A stretch of 64,000 nucleotides of DNA from Flaccisagitta enflata. Lineage: Eukaryota > Chaetognatha > Sagittoidea > Aphragmophora. The DNA lies in NCBI GenBank assembly GCA_965153355.1, contig OZ231126.1, positions 98,952,001-99,016,000 of the forward strand. The letters are read 5' to 3'. Below the pieces are notes generated by a model, which did no database searches, had not been told where the DNA came from, and was given only the letters and a program-made list of their open reading frames with translations. This document shows positions 1 through 11,300 of this stretch, in pieces. The position numbers and the translations under genes were made by a program. Position 1 is the stretch's first letter; each line of letters starts with the position of its first letter.

Positions 1-370
1 TGAAAGTTGTTTAGTCAGTCTATTTTGTTGATCCTAATGTTTCAAGATTAAATTCATTTATGCGGAAAAAGAGATGAATTTCTTTTTCCATTTTAGATGA
101 TCAAATCACTTATTCATCAAATAATGTGACAATAATCTACAAATTCTCTTATGACAATTTAGAGATGCTGCCCTGTACAAAATGTTCTTTATAACGACAT
201 TCCCTCTATTTCAATTTCATTGCCATTGTGCCAAATGGTTAACCTAAATGCAAAAATGATTTTGGGCTCTATTGTAACTATGGCAAAAATAAAAAAGACA
301 GTGATTTTTTAAGTGGCACTACAAGCTCATTTTTTGAATAACTTCAAATCATTTTAGGTGGTAGTAGTAT
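1..370. other. AT-rich non-coding stretch
   Basis: AT-rich sequence with many A and T runs and no long open frame in either strand. I see no RNA gene, transposon end or tandem repeat in it. Confidence 0.5.
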
Positions 371-380
371 GACAAATTTG

Positions 381-775
381 TGACTCAGCCAAAAAATCAG
401 AACTCAAAAAAGTTGATTTTTGTGGCTGTAGCAACAATTTTTGCATAATTTGTCAAATGATGATTCACCAATAGCGTATGATTTTCACTTGACATACAAT
501 TGTAACTGCAAGCTTATTTTTTTAAGCAGCCGCAAAAATCTTCTCAGGCGCTCATAGTTTGTTGATTTTGTGACTCAGCAAAAAAATCAGAACTCAAAAA
601 AGTTCATTTTTGTACTTGTAGCATCAATTTTTGTAAAAGTTGTCAAAATGAATTTTCTAAAAGTTGTAAATATGGAGTTTTTTCCCTTCTTTAATTTCTG
701 ATATTTTTTCACAAAAAATGATGCTACGGGCTAAAAAATTAACTTTTTTGAGTTCTGATTTTTTTGTTGAGCAGG
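381..775. repeat. direct plus inverted repeat cluster
   Basis: The core AAATCAGAACTCAAAAAAGT occurs directly at about 391 and 581 (period 190), and once inverted at about 741-771. Similarity extends beyond the core: the phrase 'gtagcaacaatttttg' at about 427 and 'gtagcatcaatttttg' at about 617 follow the direct copies, and the inverted copy is preceded by the reverse complement of the same phrase near 715-728. This looks like a degenerate foldback cluster, probably from a small non-autonomous transposon. Exact ends are not resolvable by eye. Confidence 0.55.
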
Positions 776-1201
776 TAATTTGATTAACTATAACTCCCTT
801 AAAGGATTTTAAGCAGATCAAAAAAATGAGTGCGTAGGAGTATATTGAAATTATTGTCTTTTTTTTCTTTGCCATGGTTATTTACTTTCTCTGGAACAAT
901 GGTTCCCAATGTAAGATTTTGGGAAAAGAAGTCTCGTTTTCTCATGAAAAAAAAGAATCTTGATGAAATTCATTCTTATATTTGCATAAAAATCATAAAA
1001 AAGGCTTGAAATTTCTGCTATTTTTTGCTAGCAGCAAAAAAATTTCTGCTAGAAGAGCAGTTGGGATTTCTGCTAGCAGCTCTGCTTGCAAATTGCCTGC
1101 TAGTTCGAGTACTACTCCTATTGAGATGCATTCCTGAAGGACGCATCTAAAAAGATATAATCCTTATGGTTGCAACTTATATAGTTATTTAAATCTATTT
1201 T

Positions 1202-1316
1202 AGTCATGTGCTACGGGACTCTACACCCCACTATGTCAGTCCTTTGGTTGGTTGGTCAGTCGGTCAGTTGGTCTTGACTGACCTCAGATATTGCCCGTGC
1301 CCACCCACGCGGTAAT
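1202..1316 (-). mobile_element. degenerate copy of hairpin-ended dispersed element
   Basis: Read on the minus strand, this has the family order: a GC-rich block (cccgtgcccacccacgcgg on plus), a run of GACC/GACT repeats (ggttggttggtcagtcggtc on plus), then a decayed terminal palindrome at 1202-1220 (AGTCATGTGCTACGGGACT). Only part of the stem still pairs. It is called by resemblance to the intact copies at 15034-15197 and 21419-21588. Confidence 0.5.
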
Positions 1317-1904
1317 GGGGAAGAGTTCTTGTTATATTGATTACAATTTCAGTTGAAGGCATTTTCCATCTGTTTGTCTGTCCGTCAATTGCCTGTCAGT
1401 CCATTATGATTGCCCAGAAACGTGTGAGTGTGTGGGGAGGGGGGGGGGAAGTACATGCCCCTGTACTAATGTATGTTTGCTGCACAGGTTATGGAATAAA
1501 ATATCCCGAACATCTTGCCTTACGCTTCCCTGCATCAATCAGTAGCAAGGGAAAAATATCCTATGCTGGGCCATGCAGCTTACTTGCTGTAGCTTGCAGC
1601 AAAAGAAAATGTTTTCCAGCAGACAATCAACAAGTTAAAACTGACTTTAATAAGATTTTGGACCAAATTTTCAAAAGCAATGAGAGCTGGAATAATAAAA
1701 TATCACGAGGAGCTTGCTGCAACATACTGCAGCGTTCTGCACACTAACTGCAGCTTGCTGCAGCTTGCTACCAGTAATGGCGACTGTCGCCGTGAGGAAA
1801 AAAAGTCCTAAGCATTGGTGACTTTTCACCATGCTTTTATCTTGAGTCATTGAAATCTTTTTTATTTGTTAGATCAAATCAAAAGCAATTGTATGTATTG
1901 ATTG

Positions 1905-2330
1905 CACTGAAAATCAGAGAAAAATAGGACTGAACCAAATGAGCTAGATGAGCTAAAATATTCTTAAAAATTCAACCAAACAACCAGCTTTGCTCACATG
2001 CTTTCATGTATTTGCATGCTTAAATTAAAACATTAATTTTTTTTTCTATTTAGAATCAGAGAAAAAGAGCATGCTAAATGAGCTAGAATACTTTAAAAAG
2101 CCCTCACAGATGAGCAGCTTTGATCACTAACATGTTTTTTTATTTGCTTGCTTAAACAGGTATGAAAATATTTATTCATTTATCGTATTTAAGATCAGAA
2201 AGAATAGACTGAGCAAAGTGAGCTAAACGAGCTAAAATTCTCAAAAACGCCCTCACAGATGAGCAGCTGTGCTCATGAACATGCTTTTTTTGTATTTGCA
2301 TGCTCTAGTAAACATGAATACACTCCTTTA
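1905..2330. repeat. three diverged tandem units of about 140 bp
   Basis: Landmarks 'atcagagaaaaa', 'gagctagatgagctaaaat', 'ccctcacagatgagcagct' and 'tatttgcatgct' recur with starts near 1913, 2055 and 2194. The three units are clearly related but diverged, with small indels, so this is an old tandem triplication. No coding potential is visible. Confidence 0.65.
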
Positions 2331-3580
2331 TTGATCCTCCACAAAATCATAAAAAATCGAAAAAAATTCCATTAAAATTTTTCGTAAATTAATCTTTAAA
2401 AAATCATAGCGCAAAAAATATTTGCCGTAGAGCATTCTGCTTGACGCCAAATGAAAGAAAATTATAAAATTTACTTACCTTATCAATTTCATTGGAGGCC
2501 ACATTCGGTCGACTGAGACCCTCAACTTCCTAATAAAATGAAAAACCCTGCTTCTCTCGAATGTGTCAAAAAGTCGAAGACTGACTTCAACTTTTTTCCC
2601 GACAAAGTTAAGATATACCCAGTAGTAATATATTTACAAAGTTCTAACTGAGATCATTCAGTAAATCACATCCACTATTATGTGGTCTTGATTGTCTTTT
2701 TGATCAATTTTCAAAATCTATAGGACAATTAGGACATTGCTGCAAACCAGAGAAGCTTCAGCAGCGTATTCTCTTGCTGCAGGTAGGGCTTTAAAAAAGG
2801 TAAAATTTCCTCAGCAAGTGTCAATTCACAAAATAAAAACTGTAATCACTCAGGAAATCATTACCTTTAAACTATGTTTTGCATTGCATTTTTCATCAAA
2901 TTCTCAAATGATGAGAACTTGCTGTAATTAATCACCCAAAGTGCAGCAATTTGTAGCAACCACTGCATTCTTTAATGTTTCACTGTGTTTTGCACACAGC
3001 TACACCAAGCAGCATTACCAACTTTCATTTATGGTTACAACCAAAGCATTTATCATGTAACATGAGACTCATGGGATCTAAGAGACATGATAAACTTGAG
3101 TTTTGGCCAAAAATTCTTAGGTCCTGTATAGATGACAAACATAGTGGGGGAGGGCGATTTTTTCCGCAACTTTGGGCACAGGAAATGATGCAGATTGTTC
3201 AGGATGTTACTTCACCAGAGTTTGGACGCCTAATGGGAAAGAAATTGGTTCTCTCCCGCTCTTAGCTGCTCTTTGATTTTCATTAACATAGACCAGGATA
3301 CACAATGGAACCCCGCTCTAATGAACCCGTCACTAACAGAATTCTACTTGTAATTGATGAAAATTCTCAGTCCCTTTAATTTGTTTCCTTTATTCCTTCT
3401 AATGACTATATTACTATCTAGGCGGAAAAATTTTTTTGGCACATTTACATGCATATCTCAGGTTGGAATCAACCAATCATCAAAAAATTGGTGAGAAAAT
3501 TAAAGCTCTTCAAATTTGCCTGAGATTGACGCAAACTGCATCCCTCTAGCTCTATGCGTTCAAAAGTTTTTCAATTTTGA
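2331..3580. other. non-coding stretch without recognised features
   Basis: AT-rich DNA. An open frame of 96 codons at 2975-3265 on the plus strand has no recognisable domain, signal peptide or compositional support. Short GCAGCTTGCTGCAG-like motifs at 1570-1770 and 2735-2790 suggest a small diverged repeat but nothing classifiable. Confidence 0.4.
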
Positions 3581-3583
3581 TTA

Positions 3584-3985
3584 CAGAGAGAAGGTTAATA
3601 TAAGGTGTGAACCCCCTGAAAACTGTAGCACCCCCACCTACAGCTCTTAACGATTAAATTATAAATATTCTAAAGGTAAAGGAAAAATATTTATATAAAT
3701 ACAAGTGGCGTGACCAGAGCGATTTTTCATTTTTGTTTTTTAAGTCAAGATATAGCTTAATAAAGTACTGAAATTAAATATTATTAAAAGTTAATAAAAT
3801 CAACGATTTTCCATTATAATTTGAGACTGGAATGGAAATTGCAAAATCGCTCTGGTGGCGCCATTTATATAGTTAAAAGCTTTAATTAACAACATTAAAT
3901 TTATTATTCATTGCTATAGTTTAAGCTGTAAGGGGGGTGTTACAGTTTTTGGGGGGGATCACATCTAATATTTCTCCTTCCTCTG
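3584..3985. mobile_element. foldback MITE with TA target duplication
   Basis: A 402-bp palindromic element. The left end CAGAGAGAAGGTTAATATAA and the right end (reverse complement CAGAGGAAGGAGAAATATTA) are imperfect inverted repeats, each flanked by TA. Inner arms also match: 'ctgtagcacccccacctacagct' faces 'agctgtaaggggggtgttacag', and 'ccagagcgattttt' faces 'aaaatcgctctgg'. There is no coding capacity. TA duplication with CAG-type ends fits a non-autonomous Tc1/mariner-type element. Outside the TA pair, a further degenerate inverted relation (about 3475-3545 against 4030-4105) suggests it sits inside an older foldback. Confidence 0.6.
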
Positions 3986-4141
3986 TAAAATACTTCAATC
4001 TCGCTTTTGTAATTTCTACATTTATTATGATGCGGTTTGCGTTGCCTGCTTGCAAATTCAAAGGGCTTCATTTAGGTTACCGATTTTTCTAAAATTTGAT
4101 GAGTCTTTTGGAAGCTTTGAGTATAAATGTAGGGAAGAAGA

Positions 4142-4285
4142 GATAAAAAAAAACTTGCGAGGAAGATCATGAAAGCCTTCACTCCAGGGTACCTCTAGAA
4201 GCTCTACAAATTGCTTCCAAAACAAGTGGCGGCCCTGATTCAGTCAAAGGGACCTAATACTAAACTCTCATGGATTTGTTACTGA
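4142..4285 (+). pseudogene. possible Tc1/mariner-like transposase C-terminal remnant
   Basis: In one frame the translation reads KKLARKIMKAFTPGYL, an in-frame TAG at 4196, then KLYKLLPKQVAALIQSKGPN, ending at TGA 4283. The order 'lysine-rich helix, Leu-Tyr, Leu-Pro-Lys/Arg, x-Ile-x-x-Lys-Gly' resembles the extreme C-terminus of Tc1/mariner and pogo transposases (typically 'mp.r...vi..kG'). The run of nine A at 4146-4154 probably carries a frameshift, since the other frame upstream reads REEEIKK. No catalytic DDE region is visible nearby. It is non-functional. The family call is an inference from a short motif and may be coincidence. Confidence 0.4.
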
Positions 4286-4629
4286 TTAGTAATCATTTTA
4301 TGCCAATAAATGCTTTTGTGTAACATGTCGAAACATTTTTTCCGCCTGTTTAGTAAAATCCCTCCTATAGGCTAAACAGATAAGATTGAAATCCATTGGA
4401 GTGGGATTTAACTGTATGTTGCTTGAAAAAACCCACGAGGTTCGCCAGATTGTTTTTTTATAGTTTGTTGCTATAAATAAAGAAGACATTTTTGTCAGTG
4501 AGAGACTGAGAGTTTACAAGATCCTCTTCCATGCTTTTCAATTTGGGCGCCACTGGCGCCGCGCAAGTATTTAGGGATTTGCTGTTCCACAGGTCATTGG
4601 AAACGAAATCTAAATCTACTGCGATACCA

Positions 4630-7600
4630 TTAGGGGGTCATGGTTGGAATTGAGGTGGTAAAGTCTGGAATAAATCCTGTTCTAATCAACAATCGACCTT
4701 GTTGGAGTTGATTTCTATTCATAATGATGGCCTAATTGACAAAACGTGCAACTTCTGTTCATTTGTTTATGAGATGAAATCGATATTAAAAAGCGCGCCC
4801 TCTGAGAGAAAGGCCTCACATCTAAAGATTAAAGGTCACTTGTTTGGAAGCTCCAGTGACACAGGGCAAGGATATTTGATGTTGTAGGATAGGATAAATG
4901 CTAACAAAGATGTAAAGCCCATTTATGATTTTCTTTCCCCTCAGTTTTGAAGAGTAGGGTGGGTCAATAAACAACGGTAAAGTGTTTTGGACCAAATTCT
5001 GAGAATACCCTGTCAAATAAGGGTGGAAATGTCTCAAGAAGGACTAGGTTGGGCTGAGTTTCAAGTTTTTAAGTTTTTTTCTCTATTCTTGAGACTGTGT
5101 CTACAGGTTGACATTAAAGATTGGTCACTAAAGTGATGAATCTGAACCTAAAACCCTGGCAACAATGCCTGAAACCCTCCAAATCCCTTTTATTTTGTAT
5201 CTTTTTGCTCTAGCATGTATCTGACACAAATAAGCCCAGAATTTGCACATTCCTCAATATTGAGATGATATAGCTTGTTTTTCTCATAGCAGACATGTCA
5301 ATCATGATATTAGACAGGATTTTTCATGAATTTCTAACCTTTGATAAAAAATGTAAACCGGTCAAGACTCCCTAAATTAGGTCTGAAATCAGTCTCAAAG
5401 TTGAAAAATCAAGCCGCGCGGCTAAAAATTGTGGGTCAGTAGGGGGTCATGGTTGGAATTGAGGTGGTAAAGTCTGGAATAAATCCTGTTCTAATCAACA
5501 ATCGACCTTGTTGGAGTTGATTTCTATTCATAATGATGGCCTAATTGACAAAACGTGCAACTTCTGTTCATTTGTTTATGAGATGAAATCGATATTAAAA
5601 AGCGCGCCCTCTGAGAGAAAGGCCTCACATCTAAAGATTAAAGGTCACTTGTTTGGAAGCTCCAGTGACACAGGGCAAGGATATTTGATGTTGTAGGATA
5701 GGATAAATGCTAACAAAGATGTAAAGCCCATTTATGATTTTCTTTCCCCTCAGTTTTGAAGAGTAGGGTGGGTCAATAAACAACGGTAAAGTGTTTTGGA
5801 CCAAATTCTGAGAATACCCTGTCAAATAAGGGTGGAAATGTCTCAAGAAGGACTAGGTTGGGCTGAGTTTCAAGTTTTTAAGTTTTTTTCTCTATTCTTG
5901 AGACTGTGTCTACAGGTTGACATTAAAGATTGGTCACTAAAGTGATGAATCTGAACCTAAAACCCTGGCAACAATGCCTGAAACCCTCCAAATCCCTTTT
6001 ATTTTGTATCTTTTTTGCTCTAGCATGTATCTGACACAAATAAGCCCAGAATTTGCACATTCCTCAATATTGAGATGATATAGCTTGTTTTTCTCATAGC
6101 AGACATGTCAATCATGATATTAGACAGGATTTTTCATGAATTTCTAACCTTTGATAAAAAATGTAAACCGGTCAAGACTCCCTAAATTAGGTCTGAAATC
6201 AGTCTCAAAGTTGAAAAATCAAGCCGCGCGCTAAAAATTGTGGGTCAGTAGGGGGTCATGGTTGGAATTGAGGTGGTAAAGTCTGGAATAAATCCTGTTC
6301 TAATCAACAATCGACCTTGTTGGAGTTGATTTCTATTCATAATGATGGCCTAATTGACAAAACGTGCAACTTCTGTTCATTTGTTTATGAGATGAAATCG
6401 ATATTAAAAAGCGCGCCCTCTGAGAGAAAGGCCTCACATCTAAAGATTAAAGGTCACTTGTTTGGAAGCTCCAGTGACACAGGGCAAGGATATTTGATGT
6501 TGTAGGATAGGATAAATGCTAACAAAGATGTAAAGCCCATTTATGATTTTCTTTCCCCTCAGTTTTGAAGAGTAGGGTGGGTCAATAAACAACGGTAAAG
6601 TGTTTTGGACCAAATTCTGAGAATACCCTGTCAAATAAGGGTGGAAATGTCTCAAGAAGGACTAGGTTGGGCTGAGTTTCAAGTTTTTAAGTTTTTTTCT
6701 CTATTCTTGAGACTGTGTCTACAGGTTGACATTAAAGATTGGTCACTAAAGTGATGAATCTGAACCTAAAACCCTGGCAACAATGCCTGAAACCCTCCAA
6801 ATCCCTTTTATTTTGTATCTTTTTTGCTCTAGCATGTATCTGACACAAATAAGCCCAGAATTTGCACATTCCTCAATATTGAGATGATATAGCTTGTTTT
6901 TCTCATAGCAGACATGTCAATCATGATATTAGACAGGATTTTTCATGAATTTCTAACCTTTGATAAAAAATGTAAACCGGTCAAGACTCCCTAAATTAGG
7001 TCTGAAATCAGTCTCAAAGTTGAAAAATCAAGCCGCGCGGCTAAAAATTGTGGGTCAGTAGGGGGTCATGGTTGGAATTGAGGTGGTAAAGTCTGGAATA
7101 AATCCTGTTCTAATCACCAATCGACCTTGTTGGAGTTGATTTCTATTCATAATGATGGCCTAATTGACAAAACGTGCAACTTCTGTTCATTTGTTTATGA
7201 GATGAAATCGATATTAAAAAGCGCGCCCTCTGAGAGAAAGGCCTCACATCTAAAGATTAAAGGTCACTTGTTTGGAAGCTCCAGTGACACAGGGCAAGGA
7301 TATTTGATGTTGTAGGATAGGATAAATGCTAACAAAGATGTAAAGCCCATTTATGATTTTCTTTCCCCTCAGTTTTGAAGAGTAGGGTGGGTCAATAAAC
7401 AACGGTAAAGTGTTTTGGACCAAATTCTGAGAATACCCTGTCAAATAAGGGTGGAAATGTCTCAAGAAGGACTAGGTTGGGCTGAGTTTCAAGTTTTTAA
7501 GTTTTTTTCTCTATTCTTGAGACTGTGTCTACAGGTTGACATTAAAGATTGGTCACTAAAGTGATGAATCTGAACCTAAAACCCTGGCAACAATGCCTGA

Positions 7601-8613
7601 AACCCTCCAAATCCCTTTTATTTTATATCTTTTTTACTCTAGCATGTATCTGACACAAATAAGCCCAGAATTTGCACATTCCTCAATATTGAGATGATAT
7701 AGCTTGTTTTTCTCATAGCAGACATGTCAATCATGATATTAGACAGGATTTTTCATGAATTTCTAACCTTTGATAAAAAATGTAAACCGGTCAAGACTCC
7801 CTAAATTAGGTCTGAAATCAGTCTCAAAGTTGAAAAATCAAGCCGCGCGCTAAAAATTGTGGGTCAGTAGGGGGTCATGGTTGGAATTGAGGTGGTAAAG
7901 TCTGGAATAAATCCTGTTCTAATCAACAATCGACCTTGTTGGAGTTGATTTCTATTCATAATGATGGCCTAATTGACAAAACGTGCAACTTCTGTTCATT
8001 TGTTTATGAGATGAAATCGATATTAAAAAGCGCGCCCTCTGAGAGAAAGGCCTCACATCTAAAGATTAAAGGTCACTTGTTTGGAAGCTCCAGTGACACA
8101 GGGCAAGGATATTTGATGTTGTAGGATAGGATAAATGCTAACAAAGATGTAAAGCCCATTTATGATTTTCTTTCCCCTCAGTTTTGAAGAGTAGGGTGGG
8201 TCAATAAACAACGGTAAAGTGTTTTGGACCAAATTCTGAGAATACCCTGTCAAATAAGGGTGGAAATGTCTCAAGAAGGACTAGGTTGGGCTGAGTTTCA
8301 AGTTTTTAAGTTTTTTTCTCTATTCTTGAGACTGTGTCTACAGGTTGACATTAAAGATTGGTCACTAAAGTGATGAATCTGAACCTAAAACCCTGGCAAC
8401 AATGCCTGAAACCCTCCAAATCCCTTTTATTTTGTATCTTTTTTGCTCTAGCATGTATCTGACACAAATAAGCCCAGAATTTGCACATTCCTCAATATTG
8501 AGATGATATAGCTTGTTTTTCTCATAGCAGACATGTCAATCATGATATTAGACAGGATTTTTCATGAATTTCTAACCTTTGATAAAAAATGTAAACCGGT
8601 CAAGACTCCCTAA
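4630..8613. repeat. tandem array of 809-bp unit, TIR- and TSD-bounded
   Basis: Units begin at 4631, 5440, 6249, 7059 and 7868, giving periods of 809, 809, 810 and 809. The fifth is cut at 746 bp. Copies are nearly identical; visible differences are T-run length near 5205/6012, AACAATC to CACCAATC in copy 4, two changes near 7625-7636, and GCGCGGCT versus GCGCGCT at the unit joints. The array starts TTAGGGGGTCATGG and ends CCGGTCAAGACTCCCTAA, which are imperfect inverted termini. It is flanked on both sides by TACCA (4625-4629 and 8614-8618), as expected for a 5-bp target duplication. The 62- and 71-codon frames in each unit look fortuitous. Confidence 0.85.
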
Positions 8614-8629
8614 TACCATGTGATTTGAA

Positions 8630-10008
8630 TAGTCCAGGATTTAAGAAAAAGAACTTGGCGAATCTGGAAGAAGCTGTGAAAATTTGCATACAGGGTCAGT
8701 TTTTCGTGCTAAACAAGACTGGACGGGGTACACGTCTGATTTTTTAGTGTACCCCGTTAAAAAACACGTTTTTTCCCCAAAAAACACTTTGAAGTGACGC
8801 TGATGCCAAACTGATTGACTAATGACTATAAAATTTTGAGTGAAAAAAAATATGCCTTTTTTCTACTTGCATGCAAAATTTCAGCAAAATCGGTTCAGTA
8901 GAAGCGGAGCTATAGCAGTTTAAAGTCTAGGTCTATTTTCAAAAAAAAGGGCTATGTTTTAATTTTGGGGTAAAATTTTGTTTTTTTGAGATAAAAGTCT
9001 TAAACTGTTGTTAGACTTTCATTTCACCCTATTACATGCAAAAAAAAAAAAACAATTGAAAAAATCTGGCGTTTTTTTTCATTTTTTGACCTAAAAGCCA
9101 AAAAATTGAGTCTCAAAATTTAGGTTGGATCTTCAAAAAAGGTTTGTTCAAGGAAAATATTAAAATCAAGGGCGCCCACTTGAGGAATATATTGTCTTGA
9201 AGTGTACCACATTTATCCCAAACTTTCAGAGGGGTACGCCAACCTAAAAAGACAAAAAACCATTTTAAAGTGTAAAAGAAAAAACCCAAAATTTTTCATT
9301 TTTGGACCCCCTTGGATATTTGAAAAATTTCAATATTTGATAAAGAGGCTTAAATTTGGCACATTTGTTCCCCTCACATATTGGGAGTTGCATGCAAAAT
9401 TCTAGGCAAATTGGATGAGGCGTTTGGCCGTAGCATTACCAAATGTCCCAAAGAGTCTAGAAATGCATAATTTTGGGTCCTTTTTTTCTTTAACTTTGAA
9501 ATGATTTTTTGTTTTTTTAGGTTGGCGTACCCCTCTGAAAGTTTGAGAATAAGTTGGTACACTTCATGACAATATATTCCTTAAGTGGGCGCTCTTGATT
9601 TCAATATTTTCTATAAACAAGCCTTTTTTGAAGATCCAGCCTAAATTTTCTGGTTTTAAGGCCAAAAAATGAAAAAAACACCAAATTCTTTTCAATTTTT
9701 TTTGTTTTTTGCATGTATTAGGGTGAAATGAAAGTCTAAAATCAGTTTCAGACTTTTAGCTCAAAAAACAAAATTTTACCCTAAAATTGAAATATAGCCC
9801 TTTTTTTGAAAATAGACCTGGCGTCAGCATCACTTTAAAGTGTTTTCTTGGGGAAAAAACGCGTTTTTTAATGGGGTACACTAAGAAATCAGACGTGTAC
9901 CCCGTCCAGTCTTGTTCAGCACAAAAAACTGACCCTGTTTGCAAATTTTCACGCCTTTTTCCAGATTTGCCGAGTTCTTTCTTTTTCTTCCTTTTAGAGA
10001 CTGGACTA
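8630..10008. mobile_element. large palindromic foldback element (about 1.4 kb)
   Basis: The left arm (from 8630, TAGTCCAG) and the right arm (ending CTGGACTA at 10008) are inverted copies over several hundred bp. For example 'gactggacggggtacacgtctgatttttt' near 8722-8745 is mirrored at 9885-9910, and 'aactttcagaggggtacgccaacct' near 9220-9245 is mirrored at 9520-9545. The left arm has an extra block (about 8806-8925) missing from the right arm. Terminal TA on both sides would fit a TA duplication. No intact coding frame lies inside; the 128- and 96-codon frames at the right arm overlap and are not supported. Confidence 0.7.
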
Positions 10009-10287
10009 GAAGGTGAGTGTGCTAGTAGAAGGTGCATGTGCGTCACTTGTTTTAACTCCCACTTCTACTTACTGCACTTGCCATTGCACAAACCCGCTCG
10101 TCCATGTGCGTTAACAAGGTCATTAGACCTAAGTCGCGTGCGTTGGCACTTTCAAAAACAGTCAGGCAGATAGACAGACAAACAATTTTTTTTTCAACAA
10201 GACATTTTAAACAGTTATATACTACTCCAAGGTTCTTCTCCGCTATACAGAGACATGAAAAACACGATAAAAACCCTTAAAACCGAC
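10009..10287. other. non-coding spacer
   Basis: Short sequence with 'gtagaaggtgcatgtgcgtcac' and a small (CAGA)n stretch at 10155-10175 that may be eroded parts of the hairpin-ended element family. Nothing else is supported. Confidence 0.35.
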
Positions 10288-10388
10288 TTTGTGACGGACA
10301 AACCGACGGACGGACAGATGGACGGACCAATGGATGGACCGACGGACCAAAAAGTGGCTTACAGAGTCGCGTAGCACGCGACTAAAAA
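10288..10388 (+). mobile_element. hairpin-ended dispersed element copy
   Basis: A GAC-rich tract (gacggacaaaccgacggacggacagatgg and on) leads into 'ggcttacag' and a perfect terminal palindrome at 10365-10383: stem AGTCGCG, loop TAGCA, stem CGCGACT, followed by AAAAA. The 5' half of the element (AACAAGGCC to GGGCAGGGG) is not evident, so the copy is 5' truncated. Confidence 0.65.
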
Positions 10389-10988
10389 TACATTAGGGTG
10401 TATTGATGCGGAGCCATGGAATGAGTAGGACGGCAATTGGGCGTCTGCTCGCTCTACTCATGATTGATGATATAATGGCACTAAGCTGGAATATCTAAAT
10501 ACATTTAAATCCCGCCATAACGGAAATCCGCATGCAAAAGATAAAACAATTTAGTACCTTCGTGTTGATTTCTCTTTAATTTTATTTTGGAAATAATCAA
10601 AATCCGTCAATGAATGTAATTGATGAAATTTTTTGGTCGCCTGACATCTGTTATTGTTCAACTGTACTTCCATTCATATGAGTAAAAAAAAAAACAAAAA
10701 AAAACGCACCTATTTATCAATTGATAAAACAGATGTGAAAAATAATTTCAATTATCTTCGAAAAAGACATTTAAAAAAATCTAAAAAAAAAAATTGTTCA
10801 ATCTAGACTAATCCCAGGTCTGTATCTCAAATAGTTTAGATGCTAGAGCCCTGCAAAGAGAAGCACTAATGGGTAACACTACCCCAACCCAACTGTTCTC
10901 GACTGATAGTTTGAGTGTTGGAGCACCTCAATAATGAAGTGTTACCTTCTGTTTCAATTGAATAGTGAACAAGTGGCGTTCGCCATAA
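10389..10988. other. AT-rich non-coding stretch
   Basis: No gene or repeat end recognised. Several long A runs at 10684-10705 and 10785-10795. Confidence 0.4.
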
Positions 10989-11002
10989 TGTGTTCCACGA
11001 TA
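10989..11002 (+). repeat. left 14-bp inverted repeat around minisatellites
   Basis: TGTGTTCCACGATA here is the exact reverse complement of TATCGTGGAACACA at 13640-13653. The pair encloses both minisatellites (11.12-13.60 kb). The right copy is itself part of a 9-bp-stem hairpin (GTGTTCCAC TATC GTGGAACAC, 13631-13652). Confidence 0.6.
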
Positions 11003-11119
11003 ACTTGATTGAGCATGAATAATAATACAATAATTCTAAGGAGTCATCCAATACTAATGTTTATAGAAATCTGTGTTATACATATTGGCCGCCTGTAGGC
11101 GGCCCAACTGCCTGTCTTC

Positions 11120-11300
11120 ATAACTGCGGGGCTTATAACTGTGAGGCTTATAACCGCAGGGCTTGAAACCGCGAGGCTTACAACCGCGGGGCGTATAACC
11201 ACGGGGTTTATGACCACAAGATTCCTAACTATGGGGCTTATAACTGCAGGGCTCATGACCGCAGGGCTTATAACCACGGGGCTCATAAACGGGTGTGTGA
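11120..11300. repeat. minisatellite, 15-bp unit
   Basis: About twelve copies of a unit close to GGGCTTATAACCGCG, with variants such as 'aggcttataaccgcagg' and 'gggctcatgaccgca'. It directly precedes the 30-bp minisatellite. Frames through it are periodic artefacts. Confidence 0.85.

Noticed and set aside
1337-1747. 136-codon plus-strand open frame
   Set aside because: No recognisable domain, overlaps repeat-like GCAGCTTGCTGCAG text and a likely eroded mobile element; no splice or start support.
4630-8613. CRISPR-like or gene array reading of the regular 62- and 71-codon frames in each 809-bp unit
   Set aside because: The whole unit repeats, there are no unique spacers, the frames lack recognisable domains and they overlap on opposite strands. 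The context is eukaryotic.
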